DNA of 57,538 bases from an uncultured Prevotella sp. (GCA_947302435.1 CAMYVQ010000015.1:1-57538), one strand, 5' to 3'; shown: positions 44,489 to 52,974, numbered from the stretch's first letter. Numbers and translations: made by a program. The notes: generated by a model from the sequence alone, not told the origin.

Positions 44489-47400
44489 TTTGCGAGCATT
44501 GTCATAAAGAAAACAGAAGTATTGCCAAGTTCTGCAAATGGTGTGGCGAACCGCTCGTCTCGCAGAATGTACTCGACAAGTTAATTGGGCTCAATGATTT
44601 GAAGTCTCAACTGAAGACCATTGTCGATACCTATACATTCCTCCGTTCGCGCAAGGATGTCGCTTCTGTACGTCTCTCGGTCAATGCGATTATCATTGGT
44701 GAGACAGGTACTGGCAAAACGGCATTGGCGGAAATACTGCGTGACTATTTCTACCAATACAAGATTATCACCAAGCCAAAGCTGACGATTGTTGATGCTG
44801 TTGACTATTCCCGTTTCGTTGACAAATGGGACGAAAACATCAGCAATGCCCGTGAAGGCATCCTTTTTTTCGACAACGTCCAGAAGTTGCTGCCTGACAA
44901 GTATTCCAACCAGGTGAATCCTCTTGACAAACTTTTTGTTGAGATGGACAAGTGGGATGACAATCCTATTGTTATTATGGCAGGCCTTCCCAAAGGGCTT
45001 GATGATTTCCTTGAGTCCAACCCTGCTGTTTCCAACCGCTTCAAATATACCTTCCGGTTGCCAACGCCCAACTATCATGAGTTGACTGACATTGCCAAAA
45101 TGGAACTTCGCATGAAATATGGCATTACACAGTTCTCACCTGAAGCCCATAAGCAACTGGAACGTTTCTTCAAGTATCAGGTTAAGATTAAGGATGATAC
45201 TTTTGGCAATGCCCATTTGGCTATGAAAACGGCTGAAGACATCTTTACTTCATTAATCAGCCGTGACGGCAGTTCCGAGCGTGTTGAATTTGATGACATC
45301 AAAGGCTATGTGCCAAAGGAACGCACCCTTGACGAGATTCTCTCGGATCTTGATGACTATATCGGCATGAACGAGGTGAAACAAGCAGTTAGGGAAATAG
45401 CCTACACTGTCCAGAATAGTATCAAGCGTGCAGAGCGTGGACTTGGTGAGCAGGAGAAAATGGGTATGCATATTGTGCTCACTGGTAATCCCGGTACTGG
45501 TAAGACGACAATGGCACGTAAGCTGGGTGAAATCCTTTCCGCTATTGGTTATCTCGATTCAGGACATGTGGTAGAGGTCGACCGTTCCAAGATGGTCAGC
45601 CCTTATCAAGGCGAAACGCCAAAGGTGGTCAATCGTCTATGCGACAAGGCCATGGGAGGCATCCTGTTCGTAGATGAAGCATATACGTTGGCACCTGTCA
45701 ATCAGTCAGGGGAACGCGACAATCAAGGTGCCCAGGCTTTGGAGACTTTGATGAAGCGCATGGAGGACGACCGTGACAAATTCGTGGTCATTGCAGCCGG
45801 TTATCGTACTGAGATGGAGAACCTGTTCCGAATCAATCCTGGTATGCATAGCCGTTTCAACTATTTCCTGAACATCGAAGACTATACACCCGACGAACTT
45901 TTCCAAATCATGATGGTCTTCGCGAAGGGGAAGAAGTACGTCTTTGCTCCCGATGCAGAGGCTCTGACTCGCAAGATGATCACCGAGCTCTACGAGTCGC
46001 GTGACAAAGACTTTGCCAATGGCCGTACCATGCGAAGCCTCTTCGACCAGATTTGCAAGAAACAGGCTCAGCGGTTGCAGCACAACGACCTGTCGCAGAT
46101 GAGCAATGAGGAACTGATGACAATCATCGAAGAGGATATTCCCTATGAGGCACCGAAGGAGGTGAACCTCGATGAATGTCTGAAGAAGTTGGATGGACTC
46201 GTAGGACTGACCAGTGTCAAGAAAGAAATAGCCAATCTCGCCTCGTTCCTCACTCTTCAAGTTAGACGTGGAGAAACGAATACCTTCCAAGGCAAGCACT
46301 ATGTCTTTACGGGTAATCCCGGAACGGGAAAGACGACCGTTGCCCGCATTATGGCTGATGTGTTCAGGACATTGGGTGTGGTGGCTCGTGGACAGTTGGT
46401 AGAGGCCGACCGCTCCAAATTGGTGGCAGGCTATTCAGGGCAGACGGCCATCAAGACAAATCAGCTCATAGATACCGCTATGGGGGGCGTGCTTTTCATA
46501 GACGAAGCCTATACCTTGAAATCCAATGACGGTGACAGTTTTGGTGCCGAAGCCATTGATACCTTATTGAAGCGTTTGGAGGATGATCGTGGCAAATTCA
46601 TCTGCATTGTGGCAGGCTATACCGAGCAAATGCATGATTTCATCGATTCAAACCCCGGATTGAAAAGCCGCTTCACGCAGACCATCCATTTCGATGACTA
46701 TACGCCTGACGAGCTTACCAGAATATTCCTCAATTTGGCCAAGGCCAAACAGTTTAAGGTTGATACGACGACTGAGGATGCCATTCATCGCCAGTTTGAA
46801 CAACTCTATCTGCGACGGGACAAGAATTTCGGTAATGCCCGTGAGGCTCGTCGCATCTTCGACGAAGCAGTGGAGAAGCAGAGCCAACGCTTGGTGGCAC
46901 AGATGAACAATCCGAACTTCCAAGAAGACGACATGTATAAACTGACGGCCGACGATCTGCCAATGGCTCATAGTGATGCCGCCCGTCCGCTCGATGAGGT
47001 GCTCAACGAACTTGACCAATTCATCGGCATGCGTTCGGTCAAGAATGCGATTCGTCGTCTTGCCGTACAAAGCATGTTCATGAAACAGCGTGCTGCTATG
47101 GGGGCTGGTAAAGTTCAGCAAATGTCAATGAATTTCATCCTCACTGGCAATCCCGGTACGGGTAAGACCTCGATTGCGAGGAAAATGGGCGAAGTGCTCC
47201 AGTCCATGGAGATACTTTCCACTTCTCATGTCGTCGAAGCCAGTCGTGCTACGCTTGTTGGAAAGTACATGGGTGAGACACCGAAGATTGTCAACAACAT
47301 GTGCGACAAGGCCATGGGAGGTATCTTGTTCATCGACGAGGCTTATACGCTCTCTGATCAGAACGATCAGTATGGAAAAGAAGCTGTCGACACCCTGATG

Positions 47401-47799
47401 AAGCGCATGGAGGATGATCGTGGCAAGTTTGTGGTGATTGCGGCAGGCTATAAGGATAAGATGGACGAGTTCCTTGATTTGAATCCGGGTCTTGCCAGTC
47501 GCTTTACGCATAAACTCCATATTGACGACTACAATGAGGATGAGCTTTTGGCCATCTTTAAGCAAATGGCCCAGAAAGAACAGTACACGCTTTCGCCTGC
47601 AGCCGAATTTAAGGCTCTTGATGTTATCTACAAGATGCTGACAGAAAAGAATGCTAATTTCGGAAATGCCCGTGAGATGCGCAATTTGTTGGACGAAACC
47701 ATCCAGCAGCTGTCTGTCCGTGTGTCGCAAATGCCTCCTGATCAGGTGACCAAGGAGACTTATCAGATTATACAACCTGAAGATATTAAAGATTTATGA
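44485..47799 (+). CDS. Zinc-ribbon protein with four tandem CbxX/CfxQ-type AAA modules
   Basis: Large AAA ATPase of 1104 residues. Residues 1-25 are a zinc ribbon (CEHC...CKWC). Four AAA modules follow. Module 1: Walker A GETGTGKT (72-79), but Walker B is FFDN (D130-N131), so the catalytic Glu is missing. Modules 2-4 have GNPGTGKT Walker A (from G334, G610 and G888) and intact DEAYTL Walker B (D397-E398, D673-E674, D951-E952). Each of these has the CbxX/SpoVK-type arginine region NPGxxSRF. The family includes SpoVK, CbbX and the type VII secretion protein EccA, which remodel protein complexes. The gene overlaps the kinase and FHA genes by four bases at either end, so it is the core of the cluster. 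It probably remodels a phosphorylated partner (inference). Confidence 0.88.
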   Translation: MICEHCHKENRSIAKFCKWCGEPLVSQNVLDKLIGLNDLKSQLKTIVDTYTFLRSRKDVASVRLSVNAIIIGETGTGKTALAEILRDYFYQYKIITKPKLTIVDAVDYSRFVDKWDENISNAREGILFFDNVQKLLPDKYSNQVNPLDKLFVEMDKWDDNPIVIMAGLPKGLDDFLESNPAVSNRFKYTFRLPTPNYHELTDIAKMELRMKYGITQFSPEAHKQLERFFKYQVKIKDDTFGNAHLAMKTAEDIFTSLISRDGSSERVEFDDIKGYVPKERTLDEILSDLDDYIGMNEVKQAVREIAYTVQNSIKRAERGLGEQEKMGMHIVLTGNPGTGKTTMARKLGEILSAIGYLDSGHVVEVDRSKMVSPYQGETPKVVNRLCDKAMGGILFVDEAYTLAPVNQSGERDNQGAQALETLMKRMEDDRDKFVVIAAGYRTEMENLFRINPGMHSRFNYFLNIEDYTPDELFQIMMVFAKGKKYVFAPDAEALTRKMITELYESRDKDFANGRTMRSLFDQICKKQAQRLQHNDLSQMSNEELMTIIEEDIPYEAPKEVNLDECLKKLDGLVGLTSVKKEIANLASFLTLQVRRGETNTFQGKHYVFTGNPGTGKTTVARIMADVFRTLGVVARGQLVEADRSKLVAGYSGQTAIKTNQLIDTAMGGVLFIDEAYTLKSNDGDSFGAEAIDTLLKRLEDDRGKFICIVAGYTEQMHDFIDSNPGLKSRFTQTIHFDDYTPDELTRIFLNLAKAKQFKVDTTTEDAIHRQFEQLYLRRDKNFGNAREARRIFDEAVEKQSQRLVAQMNNPNFQEDDMYKLTADDLPMAHSDAARPLDEVLNELDQFIGMRSVKNAIRRLAVQSMFMKQRAAMGAGKVQQMSMNFILTGNPGTGKTSIARKMGEVLQSMEILSTSHVVEASRATLVGKYMGETPKIVNNMCDKAMGGILFIDEAYTLSDQNDQYGKEAVDTLMKRMEDDRGKFVVIAAGYKDKMDEFLDLNPGLASRFTHKLHIDDYNEDELLAIFKQMAQKEQYTLSPAAEFKALDVIYKMLTEKNANFGNAREMRNLLDETIQQLSVRVSQMPPDQVTKETYQIIQPEDIKDL

Positions 47800-48386
47800 T
47801 TATATGTCCTAATTGTAAAGAGGAAATAGACGACCGTTCTCCGTTTTGTGATCAGTGCGGACAAGCTCTCCGCTATTGTAATCGTTGCGGACGGGTGGGG
47901 TTAGGCCGTCGATGTACCAACTGTGGAGGATTGATGGCATCAGTTGAAGAGTTGGCTGCTATGGAAAGCCAGTCTTTCTCTTCCTCCTTATCTTTGGGTA
48001 CATCTCCAGAGTCAATTTCAAAAATATCAGACAGTCCCGTTTCGTCAGTCCAGTCGATGGCTCCCGACTCTTTGTCTAATATTCCTGTGCTGACTCTTTC
48101 AAATCTTTCGCTTGATATTAAGATTGAAGGCATGAACGGAGCATTCATCGGGCGTAAACAGGGGCCTTACACTCATTTCTTCCAGAAAAACATGTATGTC
48201 TCTGGCGTTCATGCACAGCTACGCTACAGTGCTGAGTCTGGATGGAGTATTGCCGACAAGCATTCTTCCAATGGGACACGGTTGAATGGCCGTCAGATTC
48301 AGCCCGATGTTGAGATGTCCCTCAACGATGGCGATGTCGTGACGATAGCCAATGTCAACCTTCAGGTAAGTATAAACTTTACATAA
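47796..48386 (+). CDS. Zinc-ribbon and FHA domain protein
   Basis: Protein of 196 residues. The first ~45 residues hold two zinc ribbons (CPNC...CDQC and CNRC...CTNC). A Ser/Pro-rich linker follows. Residues ~105-196 are a forkhead-associated domain, which binds phosphothreonine: GRKQGPYTHFF, VSGVHAQLRYSAESGWSIAD and SSNGTRLNGRQIQ contain the conserved Arg, Ser, His and Asn that contact the phosphopeptide. The ATG overlaps the AAA gene stop (ATGA). It is the likely reader of the kinase's phosphorylation, with the DRTIV repeats of the kinase a natural candidate ligand (inference). Confidence 0.9.
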   Translation: MIICPNCKEEIDDRSPFCDQCGQALRYCNRCGRVGLGRRCTNCGGLMASVEELAAMESQSFSSSLSLGTSPESISKISDSPVSSVQSMAPDSLSNIPVLTLSNLSLDIKIEGMNGAFIGRKQGPYTHFFQKNMYVSGVHAQLRYSAESGWSIADKHSSNGTRLNGRQIQPDVEMSLNDGDVVTIANVNLQVSINFT

Positions 48387-48407
48387 AGAGCAAAAACATT
48401 TAAAACG

Positions 48408-49160
48408 ATGGAGTTAACAATCACAGCAGCAAGTCATGTGGGCTGCATCAGGACTAACAATGAAGATATGTTGCTTGTAGGCAATCGTTTCGTTCGTGAT
48501 GATGAGACAAGCTTTGATGCTTCTTTTTCGATGGATGACCGTTATCTCTTGGCTCTTGCCGACGGTATGGGTGGACATAATTGCGGTGAGGTGGCCAGTG
48601 AAGATACACTTCATAACTTAAACTTCTTTTTCAGCGACCTTCCTGTAGGGCTCAACATCAGTGAGTTTTATGAGTCAGTCAATGGGTGGCTGAAGAGTGT
48701 CAATCAGTTCATTGATGGCAAGGGACGCACTGATGCCCAGTACAGGAACATGGGAACCACGCTCGTTGCTTTTGTGTATTACGAACATAAGTTTTTCTGG
48801 CTGAACTGTGGTGACAGCCGTCTGTATCGTTATCACGACGGCCAACTGAAACAGCTCACAACCGACCATTCACTCAGCAACATGTTGGGACAGAAAACTC
48901 ACTCTAATATCATTACCAATTGTATCGGAGGCGGATGCAGGACTAATTTCATCGATGTTTTTGATTGTACATCTGAGGTGGAAGAAGGCGATACCTTTTT
49001 ACTATGCAGTGACGGGCTTACCGATATGGTTTCTGATGAAGACATTGCGACTATGTTGAAAGGAGGTTGCACAGCCTCTCAACTCTGTTCTGCTGCCGAA
49101 CAGGCAGGAGGGCTTGATAATGTATCGGTCATTCTTGCCCATGTTCATTCCCTAAATTAA
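48408..49160 (+). CDS. PP2C-type Ser/Thr protein phosphatase
   Basis: Metal-dependent phosphatase of 250 residues, single-domain and soluble. PP2C motifs appear in order: RTNNEDM (R15, D20), LALADGMGGH (D52, G53), MGTTLVAF, NCGDSRLYRY, LCSDGLTDMV and LDNVSVILA with the metal-binding Asp residues. It follows the FHA gene by 21 bases and precedes metAA by 7. It should reverse the kinase of the same cluster. Confidence 0.93.
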   Translation: MELTITAASHVGCIRTNNEDMLLVGNRFVRDDETSFDASFSMDDRYLLALADGMGGHNCGEVASEDTLHNLNFFFSDLPVGLNISEFYESVNGWLKSVNQFIDGKGRTDAQYRNMGTTLVAFVYYEHKFFWLNCGDSRLYRYHDGQLKQLTTDHSLSNMLGQKTHSNIITNCIGGGCRTNFIDVFDCTSEVEEGDTFLLCSDGLTDMVSDEDIATMLKGGCTASQLCSAAEQAGGLDNVSVILAHVHSLN

Positions 49161-49167
49161 ATGTGAT

Positions 49168-50085
49168 ATGCCATTAAGACTTCCCGATCGACTTCCCGCC
49201 ATAGATATTCTGAAGAATGAGAATATCTTTGTCATGAACGATACCAGGGCTCATGCGCAGGATATACGTCCGTTGAAGATTGTGATCCTGAACCTCATGC
49301 CTTTAAAGATTACCACAGAGACCGATCTTATCCGTCTGCTTTCAAACACCCCTCTTCAGCTCGACATCAGTTTCATGAAGCTGAAGAGTCATACGCCAAA
49401 GAATACGCCAATCGAACACATGATGATGTTCTATCGTGATTTTGAGACGATGCGCAATGAAAAGTTCGACGGTATGATTATTACGGGCGCACCAGTCGAA
49501 ACCCTCGAATATCAGGACGTTTCCTATTGGGATGAGATTACGACCATATTTGATTGGGCACGTACCCATGTCACGAGTACGCTCTACATCTGCTGGGCAG
49601 CCCAGGCCGGTCTCTATTATTATTATGGTGTACCCAAATACCCTTTGGACAAGAAGATGTTTGGCATTTTCCCCCAGCATACTCTTGATAACCACCTGCC
49701 TATTTTCCGAGGCTTCGACGAGGTGTTCATGATGCCTCATAGCCGTCATACCGAGATACGCAAGGATGATATTTTGCAACGTCCGGAATTGACACTCATT
49801 GCCGATTCCGATGAGAGTGGTGTCTGTATCGTCATGGCACGCGGTGGGCGTGAGTTCTTCATCACGGGTCACATGGAATACGCCCCCAACACACTCGACA
49901 AGGAGTATCGGCGTGATATGGGCATACGTGACGATGTGGAGTTGCCGCGCAACTATTATCTGAACGATGATCCGTCAAACAGTCCCCTCGTCACATGGCG
50001 TGCCCATGCCAATTTGTTCTACAATAATTGGATTAACTACTACGTATATCAGGAAACACCTTACGATATTACACAGATTGGATGA
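49168..50085 (+). CDS. metAA: Homoserine O-acyltransferase MetA type, predicted acetyl-CoA-using
   Basis: Activates homoserine for methionine synthesis; 305 residues. Catalytic C142 (LYICWAAQAG), H235 and E237 (FITGHMEY) sit at the positions usual for MetA. The acyl-donor position is E111 in TGAPVETLEYQ. In this family Glu at 111 goes with acetyl-CoA and Gly with succinyl-CoA, so the product is probably O-acetylhomoserine. The start ATG at 49168 follows the phosphatase by 7 bases and its stop overlaps the U32 gene (ATGA), so it is in the same transcript as the signalling genes. No S-box, S-adenosylmethionine riboswitch or separate promoter is visible. Confidence 0.92.
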   Translation: MPLRLPDRLPAIDILKNENIFVMNDTRAHAQDIRPLKIVILNLMPLKITTETDLIRLLSNTPLQLDISFMKLKSHTPKNTPIEHMMMFYRDFETMRNEKFDGMIITGAPVETLEYQDVSYWDEITTIFDWARTHVTSTLYICWAAQAGLYYYYGVPKYPLDKKMFGIFPQHTLDNHLPIFRGFDEVFMMPHSRHTEIRKDDILQRPELTLIADSDESGVCIVMARGGREFFITGHMEYAPNTLDKEYRRDMGIRDDVELPRNYYLNDDPSNSPLVTWRAHANLFYNNWINYYVYQETPYDITQIG

Positions 50086-51947
50086 GAACGCTCGAGCTTC
50101 TTGCACCAGCCAAAGATTTAGCGTGTGGCATAGCAGCCATTGACCACGGAGCCGATGCAGTCTATATTGGCGCTATGCGTTTTGGCGCCCGTGCCTCAGC
50201 TGGTAATAGCGTTGAGGACATTCGTTCCTTATGCCAATATGCCCATCAGTTTCAGGCAAAGGTCTATGTCACGGTCAATACAATCATCTATGAAGATGAA
50301 TTGGAAGCCACACGGAATTTGCTGGAGGAGCTGCGAACAGCCGGTGTGGATGCTGTTTTGGTGCAGGACATGAGCCTTGTCGGTCATTGCCCCTTGCCCC
50401 TACATGCTTCTACACAGACCGATAACCGCACGGCAGAGAAGGTGGCCTGGCTCAAGTCTCTTGGGTTCGCAAGGGTGGTGTTGGCTCGTGAACTGAGTAT
50501 CGAAGAGATTCGTTCCATCCATCAGCAGGTTCCCGATATTGAGCTTGAAGTGTTTGTCCATGGTGCCCTTTGTGTGAGCTATTCGGGCTTGTGCTATGCG
50601 TCGCAATATTGCTTCGGTCGTAGTGCCAATCGTGGTGAGTGTGCGCAGTTCTGCCGAATGAAGTTCAATCTTGTCGATGCCGATGGCAAGATTGTTGAGC
50701 ATCAACGCCATCTTTTGTCCTTGAAAGATATGAACCAGTTGGCTAATCTTGAGCAACTGGCAAAAGCAGGGGCCACGTCCTTCAAGATAGAAGGGCGTTT
50801 GAAAGATGTTGACTACGTTAAGAATGTAACGGCAGCCTACAGTCAGCAGCTTGACAAACTGATAGCGGCCCATCCTGACTGCTATCGTAGAGCTTCGCTT
50901 GGCAGAACAGTCCATCTGTTCACGCCCGACCTCAACAGGACTTTCAACCGTGGTTATACGACCTATTTCGCCACTGGACGCCAGCCCGACATGGCATCGT
51001 TTGATACTCCCAAAGCCATTGGCCAGTATGTCGGACAAGTGAAGAGCGTGAAGAAAGGAGTGTGTTTCTCTGTTGACACTTCCACCTCTTTATATAATGG
51101 CGACGGTTTGTGTTTCATGAATGCAGAGCATGAGTTGCAGGGATTCCGTGTCAATAGGGTGGAGGCTTCCAGTAGTCGTAGTGGAAAAGGTGTCACTTGG
51201 CTCTATCCTTTCAAGATGCCTTCATCGCTCTCTTCAGGCATGTCGCTTTATCGCAATCAAGATCAGCAGTTTGAGACTCTTCTTTCCAAGACTTCAGCAG
51301 AGCGTAAGCTTGGTGTGGTCATGTCGTTGCGTGCCACAACCGATGGCTTCTCATTGACAATGTCTTTTCCAGACACATCATTGCAGGATGTACAAGTGTC
51401 GATCGTGCATGTCCATCAACAGGCACAGGTCGATCAGCGCGACAATATTGTCCGGCAGCTCACAAAACTTGGGGGAACGCCCTATTATTGCAAAGCGGTT
51501 GACATTCCATCCGATTTCGATTATTTCATTCCGAGCAGTCGGATCGCCGAACTACGCCGAATGGCTGTTGCAGAGTGTAGTCTCCATAAAGGGAAACATC
51601 GCCTTTCTTCTCCTGAAGGATCTGTAGCAGAAACCTCTTCCCAGCCTCTTCCGGCCTATGAACGGTCTTATTTCTACAATATCTCCAATAGCCAATCGCG
51701 TGCCTTCTATGCTACCCGTGGATTGTCTGTCGCTGAGGATGCATTTGAACTTCACACTCCACAGCAACCGCTCATCATGCAGTGCCGTTACTGTCTGCGC
51801 TATGCTCTTAGCTGTTGTGTCAAGAATGGAGGTCGTCAGCCACAATGGCGGGAGCCTCTTTCCTTGCAACTGTCCGATGGGCGACGTTTCCCGCTTGTCT
51901 TCGATTGTCGTCATTGTCAAATGAATGTCTATGCAGAAAGCCGTTAG
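50082..51947 (+). CDS. Peptidase U32 family protein, RlhA/TrhP-like
   Basis: Protein of 621 residues. The N-terminal barrel starts ELLAPAKDLACGIAAIDHGA and includes the U32 signature region VFVHGALCVSYSGLCYASQY, followed by NRGECAQFCR; these cysteines are thought to bind an Fe-S cluster. A C-terminal beta-rich domain and a terminal cysteine set (CRYCLRYALSCC, CRHC) follow. U32 proteins were named as peptidases, but members such as RlhA and TrhP are RNA-hydroxylation enzymes; the length here is nearer RlhA. The role in rRNA or tRNA modification is inference. It overlaps metAA at its start and the next gene by 23 bases at its end. Confidence 0.85.
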   Translation: MRTLELLAPAKDLACGIAAIDHGADAVYIGAMRFGARASAGNSVEDIRSLCQYAHQFQAKVYVTVNTIIYEDELEATRNLLEELRTAGVDAVLVQDMSLVGHCPLPLHASTQTDNRTAEKVAWLKSLGFARVVLARELSIEEIRSIHQQVPDIELEVFVHGALCVSYSGLCYASQYCFGRSANRGECAQFCRMKFNLVDADGKIVEHQRHLLSLKDMNQLANLEQLAKAGATSFKIEGRLKDVDYVKNVTAAYSQQLDKLIAAHPDCYRRASLGRTVHLFTPDLNRTFNRGYTTYFATGRQPDMASFDTPKAIGQYVGQVKSVKKGVCFSVDTSTSLYNGDGLCFMNAEHELQGFRVNRVEASSSRSGKGVTWLYPFKMPSSLSSGMSLYRNQDQQFETLLSKTSAERKLGVVMSLRATTDGFSLTMSFPDTSLQDVQVSIVHVHQQAQVDQRDNIVRQLTKLGGTPYYCKAVDIPSDFDYFIPSSRIAELRRMAVAECSLHKGKHRLSSPEGSVAETSSQPLPAYERSYFYNISNSQSRAFYATRGLSVAEDAFELHTPQQPLIMQCRYCLRYALSCCVKNGGRQPQWREPLSLQLSDGRRFPLVFDCRHCQMNVYAESR

Positions 51948-52911
51948 TATCCTCTTTCTCCTTCTCGCGCTGACATCGTGCTATTATCAGGGGCCGTACA
52001 CTTCTGATGCGTGGAGTCTTACCGATCGTCAGATGGACTCCATTTCATTCTATACCACACATCATTACACAGAGAATTTCAACTTCTGGGTTAAAGCCGA
52101 TTCAATCAGTCTGATAGCCCAACATCCCACAGAGTATGTCAATGGCTTGACTGTCGACACCTTTCCTGTTTTCCAAGGCAACCGCTTGGTCGTAGCCGAC
52201 ATTACCACAATGCCTACAGACAGTGTTGATTCCATTTGGGTGCAGGTGGCTCGTGATGAGTCTACAATAGGGTGGATTCATGAAAGTCAACTGCTTTCGG
52301 GAGTGGCTCCCGACACCCCGATTTCGCGATTCATTGACTTTTTTTCTGACACTCATTTGCTCATTTTCCTGTATTTGTTGGTGTTAGTGCTGGCTGTCTT
52401 TGTTTTCCGGAAATTAATGCGACTGGGAGCCAAAATAGTACATTTCAACGACATCAACTCGTTTTATCCCACCTTGCTTTGTCTTCTGGTAGCAACATCG
52501 GCTGTCTTTTACGGATCCATACAAAACTTTGCTCCCGATTCATGGCGCCATTATTACTATCATCCTACGCTCAACCCCTTTAGTGTACCCCTCCATCTCG
52601 GCCTGTTCCTGTCGTCGGTTTGGACAATGTTCATTGTCGCTATTGCTACCGTCGATGACATCCGTCGTCAGTTGCGATTGGGCGAAGCATTGTTCTATTA
52701 TTTAGGTCTTGCAGGTGTCTGTGCTGTCGATTATGTCGTGTTCAGTCTTTCCACGCTCTATTATTTCGGGTACTTGCTCTATGTTGCATACATCGTGTTT
52801 GCCGTATGGCGTTATTATCACTTCAGCCGTACAAACTATATCTGTGGCAATTGCGGTCGCCAACTGAATAAGAAAGGTGTTTGTCCCCATTGCTTCGCAC
52901 TCAACGAATAA
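51925..52911 (+). CDS. Membrane lipoprotein with C-terminal zinc ribbon
   Basis: Protein of 328 residues, no named family. A lipoprotein signal (ILFLLLALTSC) is followed by a ~110-residue SH3-like extracytoplasmic region (LVVADITTMPTDSVDSIWVQ, then STIGWIHESQLLSG). About five hydrophobic segments come next (for example LLIFLYLLVLVLAVFVF, LLCLLVATSAVFYGS). The C-terminus is a zinc ribbon, CGNCGRQLNKKGVCPHC. ATGs at 51925 and 51931 are both in frame; either gives the same signal peptide. The gene begins within the end of the U32 gene. The zinc ribbon echoes those of the signalling cluster upstream. Confidence 0.75.
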   Translation: MSMQKAVSILFLLLALTSCYYQGPYTSDAWSLTDRQMDSISFYTTHHYTENFNFWVKADSISLIAQHPTEYVNGLTVDTFPVFQGNRLVVADITTMPTDSVDSIWVQVARDESTIGWIHESQLLSGVAPDTPISRFIDFFSDTHLLIFLYLLVLVLAVFVFRKLMRLGAKIVHFNDINSFYPTLLCLLVATSAVFYGSIQNFAPDSWRHYYYHPTLNPFSVPLHLGLFLSSVWTMFIVAIATVDDIRRQLRLGEALFYYLGLAGVCAVDYVVFSLSTLYYFGYLLYVAYIVFAVWRYYHFSRTNYICGNCGRQLNKKGVCPHCFALNE

Positions 52912-52924
52912 GCTCGTCTTTGGC

Positions 52925-52941
52925 TTGGCATATTTTTTGCT
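52925..52941 (+). promoter_or_regulatory. Sigma-54 (-24/-12) promoter of the J-domain gene
   Basis: TTGGCATATTTTTTGCT matches the sigma-54 pattern YTGGCACG-N4-TTGCW in its key parts: GG at 52927-52928, GC at 52939-52940, with exactly ten bases between. The two central consensus bases CG read TA. It lies 34 bases ahead of the ATG at 52975. No TAnnTTTG element competes in this gap. Confidence 0.7.
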
Positions 52942-52960
52942 GTTTGATGAGTAAAAAAGA

Positions 52961-52966
52961 AAGGAG
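52961..52966 (+). promoter_or_regulatory. Strong Shine-Dalgarno sequence of the J-domain gene
   Basis: AAGGAG, 8 bases before the ATG at 52975. Canonical ribosome sites are rare in this window, where most genes have only A/T-rich leaders, so this one stands out. Confidence 0.7.
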
Positions 52967-52974
52967 AACAGATT

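Noticed and set aside
44485..47799. RuBisCO activase (CbbX)
   Set aside because: The AAA modules belong to that superfamily, but no RuBisCO or Calvin-cycle gene is present and the four-module architecture differs.
40557..49160. Type VI secretion control module (PpkA/Fha/PppA)
   Set aside because: Kinase, FHA and PP2C fit, but no Tss or Hcp/VgrG gene is present and a tetra-AAA protein of this type is not part of that system.
40557..49160. TerY-P type triad or a known kinase-based phage defence system
   Set aside because: No VWA (TerY-like) protein or nuclease/toxin effector is seen, and flanking genes are housekeeping with no mobile-element features.
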